A DNA stretch of 63,984 nucleotides from assembly GCA_903870905.1 (NCBI GenBank), contig CAIQEU010000078.1, positions 1 through 63,984 on the forward strand. Reading direction: 5' to 3'. Below, piece by piece: positions 51,548 through 58,867 of this stretch (position 1 is its first letter; each line of letters opens with the position of its first letter). Source of the stretch: an uncultured Actinomycetes bacterium (GTDB lineage: Bacteria > Actinomycetota > Acidimicrobiia > Acidimicrobiales > RAAP-2). The notes beneath the pieces were generated by a model that was not told the DNA's origin, did no database searches, and saw nothing but the letters and a program-made list of their open reading frames with translations. Made by a program: the position numbers and the translations under genes.

Positions 51548-52042
51548 TCAGCGCCCCGGTTCGACGTGACCCGACGGATCGACGATGTCCATGATCCCTT
51601 CGAGCACCCTCGTCAGCGGGAGAACGGCGTCGGGCGAGATGGCCTCGAAGACCAGACGCCGAACTTCGGCCACGTGCAGCGGCGCGAGGGCGACGACTGC
51701 TGCGAAACCATCCTCAGTGAGCACCGCATTCGTACACCGCCGATCGGTGGCATCGGCTTCTCTGCGCACGTAGCCGCGTGCTTCGAGGCGTCGGGCCACG
51801 TGGCTGAGCCGAGAGAGCGAGGCGTTGGTGCAGGCAGCGAGTTCACTCATCTGCAAGGTGCGATGTTCCTGCTCGGACAGCATGGCCATGAAGAGATACT
51901 CGAAGTAGGACAGACCTCCGTCACGTTCCAACTGAGCGTCGAGCGCCTGGGGAAGTCGGGTCAGCACGCCATTCATCGCCAGCCACAGCGAACGCTCCTC
52001 TTCGCTCAGCCACTCCGGCGCGGATCCGTTCGCTTCGGCCAT
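51548..52042 (-). CDS. MarR family transcriptional regulator
   Basis: A 164-residue winged-helix protein. LSYFEYLFMAMLSEQEHRTLQMSELAACTNASLSRLSHVARRLEARGYVRREADATDRRCTNAVLTEDG contains helices, the recognition helix (SLSRLSHVARRLE) and the wing with D-x-R-D/R-R-C. ATG at 52042 is chosen because TACCAT lies 5 nt before it; the long frame start is inside the divergent gene. It is divergent from a LigB-type dioxygenase gene, with two matching palindromes between, so it probably represses both. Confidence 0.9.
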   Translation of the reverse strand: MAEANGSAPEWLSEEERSLWLAMNGVLTRLPQALDAQLERDGGLSYFEYLFMAMLSEQEHRTLQMSELAACTNASLSRLSHVARRLEARGYVRREADATDRRCTNAVLTEDGFAAVVALAPLHVAEVRRLVFEAISPDAVLPLTRVLEGIMDIVDPSGHVEPGR

Positions 52043-52047
52043 GGCCG

Positions 52048-52053
52048 ATGGTA
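52048..52053 (-). promoter_or_regulatory. -10 box TACCAT for the MarR gene
   Basis: TACCAT on the minus strand, 5 nt before the ATG of the regulator gene; one operator copy abuts it. Confidence 0.5.
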
Positions 52054-52056
52054 TCA

Positions 52057-52070
52057 CTTGACATTTCAAG
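52057..52070. promoter_or_regulatory. MarR operator copy 1
   Basis: CTTGACATTTCAAG, an inverted repeat CTTGA-N4-TCAAG. It overlaps the -35 (TTGACA) of the dioxygenase promoter and lies just above the -10 of marR, a position suited to repress both directions. Confidence 0.65.
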
Positions 52071-52086
52071 CAATAGGGAGCACAAT
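52058..52086 (+). promoter_or_regulatory. Promoter of the LigB-type gene (TTGACA, 17 bp, CACAAT)
   Basis: A perfect -35 hexamer (52058-52063) and CACAAT (52081-52086) are 17 bp apart. It is the best sigma70-type promoter in the window; both operators overlap or touch it. Confidence 0.7.
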
Positions 52087-52088
52087 TA

Positions 52089-52102
52089 CTTGAATATTCA
52101 AG
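52089..52102. promoter_or_regulatory. MarR operator copy 2
   Basis: CTTGAATATTCAAG is a perfect palindrome with the same half-sites as copy 1, exactly 32 bp away (about three turns), at the transcription start of the dioxygenase gene. Flanks (ACTTGA...TCAAG-N-AATAGG) are also shared. Confidence 0.7.
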
Positions 52103-52118
52103 AAATAGGAGTCCCGTC

Positions 52119-52988
52119 ATGAGCATCATGAATCCAGCAGTGGCCGGCCAGGCCTTCGACGAGTTCCTCGCCGAGATCGCCACCCGAGACGCACACCAGT
52201 CCTGGACCCCTACTGATGTTGCGCTCCCTGCGCTCTTCCTCTCCCACGGGGCTCCGCCAGTCTTCGACGACGGTTTCTGGATCGCGCAGCTGTCCCGGTG
52301 GGCCCGGTCGATCCCCAAGCCCACCGGCATCGTGGTGGTGAGCGCCCACTGGGAACAAGCTCCCCTCCTGCTCTCGGCAACGGCTGCCCACACACCGCTC
52401 ATCTACGACTTCGGCGGGTTCCACCCTCGCTACTACGAAATGACCTACGACACCCCCGATGCCAGCGCGCTCGGCCAGCAGATTGCCAGCCTCATCCCCG
52501 ACGAGATGCCCTTCGCCCAGATGCCGAACCGGGGCCTCGACCATGGAGCGTGGGTGCCGCTCAAGGTCATGTACCCAAACGGCGACGTTCCCGTCGTCCA
52601 GCTCAGCCTCCCGTCGCAGGATCCCCGTGCACTGTTCGACCTCGGGCAACGCCTGCAGGCGCTCCGAGACCACGGGGTCCTCGTGATCGGCTCAGGGTTC
52701 ATGACCCACGGTCTGCCCTACTTGACCGGGGAGAATTTCCAGCACAACACCGTTCCCACCTGGTCCGCAGAGTTCGACCGGTGGGCCGAGGAGGCCATTG
52801 CCGCCAAGGATCTCGACACGCTGTTCAACTACACGAGCACCGCCCCTGGCCTCCGGTTCGCCCATCCAACAGTGGAGCACTTCACCCCGCTGTTCTTGAG
52901 TCTCGGCCTGTCGACCGAGGACCGCACCGAGACGGCGATTGACGGCTTCCAGTTCGGCCTGTCGAAGCGGTCACTCACGATCTGGTAG
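52119..52988 (+). CDS. LigB-type extradiol aromatic ring-opening dioxygenase (DODA family)
   Basis: A 289-residue non-haem iron or zinc enzyme. Metal and catalytic His lie in FLSHGAPP, VVSAHWEQ, RGLDHGAW and GSGFMTHGL; PTVEHFTPLF completes the family. DODA-like proteins open catechol-type rings between carbons next to the two hydroxyls. The true substrate is unknown; several bacterial homologues act on small catechols. AGGAG lies 7 nt before the ATG. Likely induced when an aromatic ligand releases the divergent MarR protein. Confidence 0.9.
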   Translation: MSIMNPAVAGQAFDEFLAEIATRDAHQSWTPTDVALPALFLSHGAPPVFDDGFWIAQLSRWARSIPKPTGIVVVSAHWEQAPLLLSATAAHTPLIYDFGGFHPRYYEMTYDTPDASALGQQIASLIPDEMPFAQMPNRGLDHGAWVPLKVMYPNGDVPVVQLSLPSQDPRALFDLGQRLQALRDHGVLVIGSGFMTHGLPYLTGENFQHNTVPTWSAEFDRWAEEAIAAKDLDTLFNYTSTAPGLRFAHPTVEHFTPLFLSLGLSTEDRTETAIDGFQFGLSKRSLTIW

Positions 52989-53057
52989 CCGCCGACTGAC
53001 CGCTACCGACTCGGAGCGGTTCGTGTCGGCGGAACGTCCAAGGCGTCAGGATCGAGA

Positions 53058-53116
53058 GCTGGACGCCGACCACATTCGCGATCGAAGGCGTCGACGTTGT
53101 GCGATCGGCGTCCAGC
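53058..53116. repeat. 12-bp perfect inverted repeat between convergent genes
   Basis: GCTGGACGCCGA (53058-53069) and its exact complement TCGGCGTCCAGC (53105-53116) are separated by 35 bp that themselves hold two CGATCG palindromes. It lies in the 179-bp gap (52989-53167) that has no recognisable gene. Could be a long two-way terminator or the remnant of a small mobile element. Confidence 0.55.
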
Positions 53117-53167
53117 CTGGCTCACCGTCTCGGACGTCCAGCAATCAGGCCGATGGGTCCGAACGCG

Positions 53168-53407
53168 CTAGAAATCGCTCGGTACGCCGAGAGCGGTTGC
53201 AAGCGCGCTCAGCGATGACCAGAGGCCTGAGTCCCGACTCGCCGCCTTACCGGTTGCCACCAGGATCAACCGGTCATTTCGGACGTTGATCCCAGGAAGC
53301 GAAGGTGCCGTTGCGAGCCGGCTCCCCTCCATTGAGACTTTCAGTTCACATCCGGCGATGCCCTGAAACCGAATCTTGTGCGTCGCGAAGAAGTTGATCA
53401 CGGTCAC
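53168..53407 (-). CDS. Hypothetical protein, 79 residues
   Basis: A short protein beginning VTVINFFATHKIRFQGIAGCELKV. Beta strands alternate in the first half (KVSMEGSRLATAP, RNDRLILVATG), then a Ser/Ala helix (SGLWSSLSALATALG). No family was recognised. It starts 3 nt after the stop of the upstream membrane-protein gene. Codons are more mixed at the third position than in neighbours (TTT, TGT, AAA, CCT are all used), which suggests recent arrival or weak selection. Confidence 0.5.
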   Translation of the reverse strand: MTVINFFATHKIRFQGIAGCELKVSMEGSRLATAPSLPGINVRNDRLILVATGKAASRDSGLWSSLSALATALGVPSDF

Positions 53408-53410
53408 GAG

Positions 53411-53848
53411 TTACGCATCGGGATCGATGACGAGAGCAATCCGTCTTGCTCGGGCGATGAGTGCGCTCTCCAAGACGACGAGCGTGACGAGTGATCCGGC
53501 ACCGCCTGCGATGACGAGTGCAACGACGCTGAGGACGAGGACTCCCACGGTGCCATTCCAAACGGCGCCAAACTTCACACGGCCGAGAGCGGGAAATGCA
53601 CCCTTCGAAATACCGTCAAGTGGACTCCGGATCTCTCGTGGAGAGAAGGAGGCGCCGTGGTTCTTCGGTCGACGCTGATCGATCGCGGTCCGAATCCCAA
53701 TGACGACGACCGCGAAGACGGCGAAGAAGAAGAGCGGGATGAATACGCTCCCAGAACTCTTCGCAGATGCGAGCACTTCCAATGCGGGGTGAGGCACGCC
53801 CGAGACGATCTCCGAAGCGTCAGCGGGGGAGGTGTCCAGAGCGGGCAC
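53411..53848 (-). CDS. Hypothetical membrane protein, 145 residues
   Basis: Two membrane helices are visible: SGSVFIPLFFFAVFAVVVIG (about 32-52) and VGVLVLSVVALVIAGGAG (about 101-121). Between them lies a basic loop (TAIDQRRPKNHGASFSPREI) and a Phe/Val strand region. The C-terminus is ARARRIALVIDPDA. No family recognised. Starts with GTG; the first 30 residues are unremarkable, so the true start may lie further in. It is followed at once by the 79-residue protein, and both show less biased codons than the flanks. Confidence 0.5.
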   Translation of the reverse strand: MPALDTSPADASEIVSGVPHPALEVLASAKSSGSVFIPLFFFAVFAVVVIGIRTAIDQRRPKNHGASFSPREIRSPLDGISKGAFPALGRVKFGAVWNGTVGVLVLSVVALVIAGGAGSLVTLVVLESALIARARRIALVIDPDA

Positions 53849-53881
53849 CGTACTGCGACGAGGTAAGAAGAGGAGAAGACC

Positions 53882-55399
53882 TCAGTCGGTAGCCGGGGGC
53901 CCACCAGCGGGCTTCAAGACGGCCAGCACCTTGTGGTCGTCAATCCACCACGCCGCAATGGCGGCCATGAAGGCGAAGGCTGCGCACCAGAAGAACGGGG
54001 CCTTGTAGGCGTCGTAGAAGTGGTTCTGCACGGCGAGGGACTTCGGGCCAGAACCTGCGATGATCGGGCCGACCGTCGCCTTGGCGGTGGTCACCTGTGC
54101 GGCCAGGATCGAGATCAAGACCGCGATGCCGAGCGAACTCGCCACCTGGCGCTGGGTGGAGAAGAGCGCAGAGGCTCGACCGGTATCGGCGAAGGGGATC
54201 GTCGCGAACGCTGCTGCTTGGAGGGGAATGAACACGAACGCCCAGCACATGCCTCGAGCGAAGAGCACGATGCGGTAGTCCCAGAGGTTGGTGCTCGCAG
54301 ACGTCCACAACAAGCTCAACATGACGAGTCCGGCAATGGTGAGACCCACCATGAGGAGTCGCCGAGGACCGATCTTCGGGTAGAGGTGTCGGACGATCTG
54401 GCTCATCAGGATCACGCCGAGGGCCTGAGGGAAGGTCGTGAGGCCGGACTGCGCTGCCGAGAGCCCGCGCACGGTCTGGAGCATCAGCGGCATGAGGAGC
54501 ACGAGTCCAAAGAAGCTCGCGGTAGCGAAGATCGAGGTGATGTTGGTGGCTCGAAAGACCGACTCCTTGAAGAGTCGGAGTGCGAGCAGAGGATCGTGGC
54601 GACGTTCTTCAACGATCACCAGCACGATCCCGAGGACCGCACCAGCAATCAAGAATCCGAGGACTCTCGGGCTCGTCCAGCCAACGAGCTCTGCCTGGTT
54701 GAGCGCGTAGAGGATCGACCCGAGGGCGGCACCAGAGAGGATGAATCCAGCGGGGTCAAACTTCGACGTGGCGTGGTGCGCGTACTCCTTCAGGCGCCAG
54801 ACCCCAAAGGCAAAGGCCAAGATGCCGAAGGGGACGTTGACGTAGAAGATCCAGCGCCATCCGAGCCCATCGGTCAAGTAGCCACCGAGGACAGGGCCGA
54901 GGGCAGGGGCCATGAGGGTCGGCACCACCAGGATCGCCGATGCCTTGGCCCGTTCCGCTGGTGGGAATTCTCTGAACAACATCGCGGTGCCGACCGGGGT
55001 CATCATGCCGCCGCCGATGCCCTGAACGAAGCGGAACACCGAGAGTTCGGCGAGCGAGTGCGCTTGGCCACAGAGCACCGAGGCTGCGGTGAAGGTGAAC
55101 AGAGCGAAGAGGAAGATCCGCTTCGTTCCGAACCGATCACCGAGCCATCCCGACGCAGGGATCCAAATCGCCAACGAGAGGAGGTAGCCGAGGACAACCC
55201 ACGCGAGCTTCGTCGGACTCGTAGATCCGAATTCCTTCCCAATTGCTGGAAGTGCCGTGTTGATGATGGTCCCGTCCATGATGTCCATGAACATCGCCAC
55301 GACGAAGATGGTCGCAACCGCAGAACGGTCACTCATGTTGCCGAGGAAGCCGAAGGGGCCTCGGTAGTGACGCCGCTCTGCCGGGTAGGTCTCGCTCAT
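53882..55399 (-). CDS. MFS transporter, DHA2 family (14-helix drug:H+ antiporter type)
   Basis: A 505-residue membrane protein. Helix 1 carries FMDIMDGTIINTALPAIG (motif D1 of DHA2), loop 2-3 is GWLGDRFGTKRIFLFAL (motif A), and helix 5 has LVVPTLMAPALGPVLGGYL (motif C of antiporters). FFVNVPFG-like YVNVPFGILAF follows. Fourteen helices fit the length. It exports drugs or other amphiphiles using the proton gradient. ATG at 55399 lies 7 nt after TAGGAT; the longer frame start has no support. Confidence 0.92.
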   Translation of the reverse strand: MSETYPAERRHYRGPFGFLGNMSDRSAVATIFVVAMFMDIMDGTIINTALPAIGKEFGSTSPTKLAWVVLGYLLSLAIWIPASGWLGDRFGTKRIFLFALFTFTAASVLCGQAHSLAELSVFRFVQGIGGGMMTPVGTAMLFREFPPAERAKASAILVVPTLMAPALGPVLGGYLTDGLGWRWIFYVNVPFGILAFAFGVWRLKEYAHHATSKFDPAGFILSGAALGSILYALNQAELVGWTSPRVLGFLIAGAVLGIVLVIVEERRHDPLLALRLFKESVFRATNITSIFATASFFGLVLLMPLMLQTVRGLSAAQSGLTTFPQALGVILMSQIVRHLYPKIGPRRLLMVGLTIAGLVMLSLLWTSASTNLWDYRIVLFARGMCWAFVFIPLQAAAFATIPFADTGRASALFSTQRQVASSLGIAVLISILAAQVTTAKATVGPIIAGSGPKSLAVQNHFYDAYKAPFFWCAAFAFMAAIAAWWIDDHKVLAVLKPAGGPPATD

Positions 55400-55406
55400 A
55401 GGGGTC

Positions 55407-55412
55407 ATCCTA
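55407..55412 (-). promoter_or_regulatory. Leaderless-type -10 box TAGGAT
   Basis: TAGGAT on the minus strand, 7 nt before the ATG of the DHA2 transporter. The remaining gap to the macrodomain gene (to 55603) shows nothing recognisable. Confidence 0.55.
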
Positions 55413-55603
55413 CGGTCGAGCACGCAACGTCCCCCATACCCGCTCTGGAACAACTGGGAGAATCCTGCGTGCGAGCGGTCCTCACTCGAGGACCCTTGGC
55501 ATCGATGCTCCCTGGGGGACCGGGCGGTCGCGGCGACGTCCTCCATGGCCCTCGACGGCTCATGTCGCGCGACATCGTGGACAGACCGAGAACCTGCCGA
55601 GGG

Positions 55604-56128
55604 TCACTGCGCTGCGAGTGCTTCCTCCCACGCCAACTTGGTCTGCTCGTTGAACGCGACGAGGGTGACCGCGAGGTCTGGCCCATCAACCTCTCGCAGG
55701 GTGCGCACACTCACCGCAGCAGCTCGCTCCAAGGGGAACCCGAAGACGCCAGTCGAAATCGATGGGTAGGCGATCGACGTCAGCCCAGCGCTTCGGAGGC
55801 AGGAAATGGAGGCTCGGTAGGCGTCGGCGAGGAGTCGATCGGCGGCGTCGGATGATGCATCGGAGAATCTCGGACCTACAGCGTGGATGATGGCCTCAAC
55901 GCACTGCGAGGCGAGGTCGAATGCTGGCGTGATTCGGGCACTCCCCGTCGGGCAGGGAGCGACGCTGTGGCATGCCTGTTGCAGGTGCCGGAGTCCAGCG
56001 GCGCGGAAGATCGCTCCGCAGACGCCGCTTCCGGCGACCAGCCGTTCATTCGCTGCATTCACGATGGCTTGTGCGGCGTACGGGGTGCCGTGGAGTTCGG
56101 TGATGTCGCCGAGGAACACGTTGATCAT
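55604..56128 (-). CDS. Macrodomain protein (O-acetyl-ADP-ribose deacetylase type)
   Basis: A 174-residue macrodomain: INVFLGDIT at the start, AIVNAANERLVAGSGVCGAIFRAAG with the catalytic-site Asn and Gly loop, and YPSISTGVFGFPLERAA, the ADP-ribose phosphate loop. It resembles YmdB-like and MacroD-type deacetylases that hydrolyse O-acetyl-ADP-ribose or remove ADP-ribose from acidic residues. No ADP-ribosyltransferase or sirtuin is nearby. It lies 71 nt behind the GNAT-AAA+ gene on the same strand and may share its message. Confidence 0.9.
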   Translation of the reverse strand: MINVFLGDITELHGTPYAAQAIVNAANERLVAGSGVCGAIFRAAGLRHLQQACHSVAPCPTGSARITPAFDLASQCVEAIIHAVGPRFSDASSDAADRLLADAYRASISCLRSAGLTSIAYPSISTGVFGFPLERAAAVSVRTLREVDGPDLAVTLVAFNEQTKLAWEEALAAQ

Positions 56129-56199
56129 CGATCAACGGCACTGCGCTCCATGTCCGGGCAAGCCATGACGAGCCTCGCTTCTGGGGGGCAACCTGCCAC

Positions 56200-57471
56200 C
56201 TACCAACGGGCGTAGGTGGCGATTTCTTCGGCGAAGGCGATTCGGTCTTCGGCGCTAATCGATGGCTTCGTTCGTTCCAACGCCTGGGCGATGTCGTCGG
56301 GACTGATCGCCGTGTCACCCTCGGATGCCAGCGCTCGTTCAAAGGCGGCCTGGGCGGCCTGGCGCATGACGTAGTCCAAATCGGCCAAGGTGTAGCCCTC
56401 GGTCTGCTCCACAATGTGCGCGACGTCGACGTGCTCGGTATTGACGTGATCGAAAATGCGGTGCAGCGCTTCGGTCCGGGCCTGAATGTCCGGCGGGCCA
56501 ATGGGCAACAGGTAGTCGAAACGACCGGTTCGCACAAACGCTGGGTCGAGGCGACTGATGTTGTTGGTGGCGCAGATGAGAAGGCGCCCCGGTAGCGCTC
56601 GGAAGCCCGGAATTGCTTTGAGCAACTCATTGGTGATGGCCTGACCGGCGCTGTGCTCTTGGCGTCGACTGGCAATCTCGTCGACCTCGTCAATGAAGAC
56701 CACCGCGTGTTCCACCACTCGGAGCCGGTCGAAGGTCTCTCGAACCCCCGAGGCGATTTCGGTCGCGCTGGACCCCAACTGCGCGGGGAAGACTTCAATG
56801 AAGGGCCATCCCAGTCGCCCGGCGACACCGCGCGCGAGCGAGGTTTTTCCCGTTCCCGGGGGGCCGAAGAGAACGGCGGCCCCCGGCGGACGGAGCCCGT
56901 GTCGCTCCGCGATCGCGGGGTGGGCGAGCGGCGCAATCAGGGTCCGTTCGATGAGCTCCTTCGTGGTGGAGCCACCACCAAACTCCGACCAGGTCGTGGG
57001 CGGAACTACTCGTCCGCCGAGCTCGAGCACCACCTGGGCTTGGTTCGATCCATAGGATTCGCGGCGATTGAAGTACCGCACCGTGGCGGGGCCGGCGTAG
57101 CCCTGGTTGACGAAGGCCTCGTCACCAATCTCGCCCTCGTGGAGCAAGGCACTCAGTCGGGTCAGACCCGCTTCAGTCAGGGCTTGCTCGAGGGCCATGA
57201 GGAGCGCCGAACCAATTCCTTGATGGCGCCAGGCTTGGGCGATGGCGAGTCGACAGATCCACGCCCGATCACCCTCCACCACACTGCAGGCCGTTCCCAC
57301 AATCTGCCCATTGGCTTCGGCGACCAGAGCTGGGTCACCGCGAGAGACGCTGCCGATGACTTCGGCGACCGAGAACACGGGCTCACGCCCATGGACCCCG
57401 GCTTCATCCCACACCCGGATCGCGACATCAAAGTCAGCCGACTTCATCTCTCGAATGGACCACATCGCCAT
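56200..57471 (-). CDS. GNAT acetyltransferase fused to an AAA+ ATPase
   Basis: A 423-residue protein with two enzyme domains. Residues about 5-135 form a GNAT domain with the acetyl-CoA loop RLAIAQAWRHQGIGSALL (about 74-91). Residues about 165-423 form a classic AAA+ ATPase: Walker A GPPGTGKTS (203-211), Walker B VVFIDEVDEI (257-266), sensor 1 LLICATNN (297-304), arginine fingers in FVRTGRFD, and a lid AAQAAFERAL. The AAA part resembles FtsH/Cdc48-type modules. I know no characterised protein with this order. ATG at 57471 is 5 nt after TACATT; ATG at 57465 is possible. Its target may be unfolded while acetylated, but this is a guess. Confidence 0.85.
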   Translation of the reverse strand: MAMWSIREMKSADFDVAIRVWDEAGVHGREPVFSVAEVIGSVSRGDPALVAEANGQIVGTACSVVEGDRAWICRLAIAQAWRHQGIGSALLMALEQALTEAGLTRLSALLHEGEIGDEAFVNQGYAGPATVRYFNRRESYGSNQAQVVLELGGRVVPPTTWSEFGGGSTTKELIERTLIAPLAHPAIAERHGLRPPGAAVLFGPPGTGKTSLARGVAGRLGWPFIEVFPAQLGSSATEIASGVRETFDRLRVVEHAVVFIDEVDEIASRRQEHSAGQAITNELLKAIPGFRALPGRLLICATNNISRLDPAFVRTGRFDYLLPIGPPDIQARTEALHRIFDHVNTEHVDVAHIVEQTEGYTLADLDYVMRQAAQAAFERALASEGDTAISPDDIAQALERTKPSISAEDRIAFAEEIATYARW

Positions 57472-57557
57472 AGCGCAATGTACCCGACGGAACTCCATGA
57501 GAGGGGCAGATGGGCCTCGTCCGCCCATGAATCACCTTCACCGGCACCAAAAGCTCG

Positions 57558-57644
57558 TGGTGGGCGAGGGGGGACTTGAACCCCCACGTCCTTTCGGACA
57601 CTGGAACCTGAATCCAGCGCGTCTGCCTATTCCGCCACTCGCCC
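57558..57644 (-). tRNA. tRNA-Leu (anticodon CAG)
   Basis: A complete class II tRNA on the minus strand: acceptor GGGCGAG (57644-57638) pairs with CTCGCCC (57568-57562), followed by discriminator A and encoded CCA. Anticodon stem CTGGA/TCCAG encloses TTCAGGT with CAG at plus-strand 57608-57610. Long variable arm with TGTCCGAAAGGACG. Confidence 0.97.
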
Positions 57645-57657
57645 GAGTGGACTTCTG

Positions 57658-57663
57658 ATGCTA
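57658..57663 (-). promoter_or_regulatory. -10 box TAGCAT before tRNA-Leu
   Basis: TAGCAT ends 13 nt before the mature tRNA 5' end, so the precursor leader is about 6 nt, in contrast to tRNA-Ser. Confidence 0.5.
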
Positions 57664-57727
57664 GTCCAGAATCACCATTCCACCCCAATGTCGCGGTGCT
57701 CGCCTCCAGAGGGGCCCGAGCGCCCGA

Positions 57728-57733
57728 TAGGCT
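57728..57733 (+). promoter_or_regulatory. Leaderless-type -10 box TAGGCT before fhaA
   Basis: TAGGCT lies 6 nt before the fhaA ATG. The spacer GAGGAG also looks like a ribosome site, but it would have to be part of the message to act as one. Confidence 0.55.
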
Positions 57734-57739
57734 GAGGAG

Positions 57740-58387
57740 ATGGGCCTGCAGCAGTTCGAAGAGCGTCTCGGACGCCTCATGGACGGCGCGCTCACGCGGC
57801 CATTCAAGAAGACCCTGCAACCGGTGGAGATCGCTCGGAAGTTGGCGAGAGAAATGGATCTCAGTCGCCGCGTCTCGTCACGAACCCTCATCTCCCCCAA
57901 CCGTTTCGCCGTGCACGTGGCCACCACCGATGCCGAGCGGTTCTTGACCTTCGCCGACGCTCTGAGTCGTGAACTCGTGGTGTCCGCCAAAGAGCACGCC
58001 CAGACCGAGGGCTACAGCTTCATCGGCCCAGTAAGCGTCGAGATCTTCGAAGATCCTGACTTGAAGTCCGGTGACTGCGACATTGAGGGATCGTTCGATG
58101 AAACGGCGTCCAAGGGCGTCGTCACGACTCCCGATGGTCGGCGGACGGTCATCGAGGATCGAGAGATCACCATTGGCCGGATCGCAGGATGCGATGTGGT
58201 CGTGAACGACACCAACGTGTCTCGTCGCCACGCCAGCGTGGCTCGCAGTGGCGATCAGTTCATCGTCACCGATTTGGGCTCCACCAACGGCACGCTCCTC
58301 AACGGGCGACGCATTCAGCAATCCGTACTCCAGGCCGGGGACGTCCTCACCGTCGGAACCACGAAGCTGACCTTTGAGACGGCCTAG
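57740..58387 (+). CDS. fhaA: FHA-domain protein FhaA (DUF3662-FHA)
   Basis: A 215-residue protein. Residues 1 to about 115 are the DUF3662 domain (GLQQFEERLGRLMDGALTRPFKKTLQPVEIARKL). A short linker leads to an FHA domain (about 128-215) with the phospho-Thr-binding blocks ITIGRIAGCDVVV, NVSRRHASV and LGSTNGTLLNGRRI. In mycobacteria FhaA binds phosphorylated cell-wall proteins such as the MurJ homologue and PknB. Here the linker is far shorter than the roughly 300 residues in mycobacteria. It starts the cell-wall signalling block. Confidence 0.93.
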   Translation: MGLQQFEERLGRLMDGALTRPFKKTLQPVEIARKLAREMDLSRRVSSRTLISPNRFAVHVATTDAERFLTFADALSRELVVSAKEHAQTEGYSFIGPVSVEIFEDPDLKSGDCDIEGSFDETASKGVVTTPDGRRTVIEDREITIGRIAGCDVVVNDTNVSRRHASVARSGDQFIVTDLGSTNGTLLNGRRIQQSVLQAGDVLTVGTTKLTFETA

Positions 58388-58867
58388 GTGACCCCGATGG
58401 ACCTGGTTGTCGCTGCGAACTACCAGGGGTGGATTCGACCAATCCAAGTCTTCATCTTGGCGTTCGTGTTCCTCTTCTTCTTCCGCGTCATCCGGGCGAT
58501 CATGGTGGAGTCTCGTCCCCCAATTCGCGACAAGCGCCAAGAGCGCTCAACGGCATCGGCAGCGGCGAAGAAGACCTGGCTCTACTTGACGGTCTTGGAA
58601 CCCGAAGACGCTGCAGGTGAGCGGTTCCCGCTCAGTGGCGCCTTGACCGTTGGCCGGTCTTCGACCTGCGATGTCAACCTCGCCTACGACCAATTCGCCT
58701 CGACGAAGCACGCCACGTTCTCCCGCAACGGCGACACCGTCACCGTTGAGGATCACGGTTCGACCAACGGGGTGTGGATCGATGGCGAACGGATCGACGG
58801 TCCGACCCGAGTGAAGAAGGGGGACCGCGTCCAGATCGGTGAGACGATCTTCGAGGTCACGAAGTGA
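58388..58867 (+). CDS. fhaB: FHA-domain protein FhaB, membrane anchored
   Basis: A 159-residue protein. One helix (about residues 16-36, IRPIQVFILAFVFLFFFRVI) anchors it, followed by a basic linker and an FHA domain (about 75-159) with LTVGRSSTCDVNL, ASTKHATFS and HGSTNGVWIDGERI. In mycobacterial FhaB (FipA) this form recruits phosphorylated division proteins. GTG begins right after the fhaA stop; ATG at 58397, with AGGTGA 5 nt upstream, is an equally likely start. The FHA Ser-x-x-His reads STKH (usually SRxH), so the binding Arg is Thr. Confidence 0.9.
   Translation: MTPMDLVVAANYQGWIRPIQVFILAFVFLFFFRVIRAIMVESRPPIRDKRQERSTASAAAKKTWLYLTVLEPEDAAGERFPLSGALTVGRSSTCDVNLAYDQFASTKHATFSRNGDTVTVEDHGSTNGVWIDGERIDGPTRVKKGDRVQIGETIFEVTK

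Noticed and set aside
55400-55603. N-terminal extension of the DHA2 transporter or a small gene in the gap
   Set aside because: The in-frame extension has no membrane or family features, and a TAGGAT box sits directly before the downstream ATG. No other frame shows a convincing protein.
53933-55855. Open frame of 640 codons opposite the DHA2 transporter
   Set aside because: Its composition (Glu, Arg, His, Gly) is that of a reverse-frame shadow of membrane-protein codons, and the transporter has all MFS motifs on the other strand.
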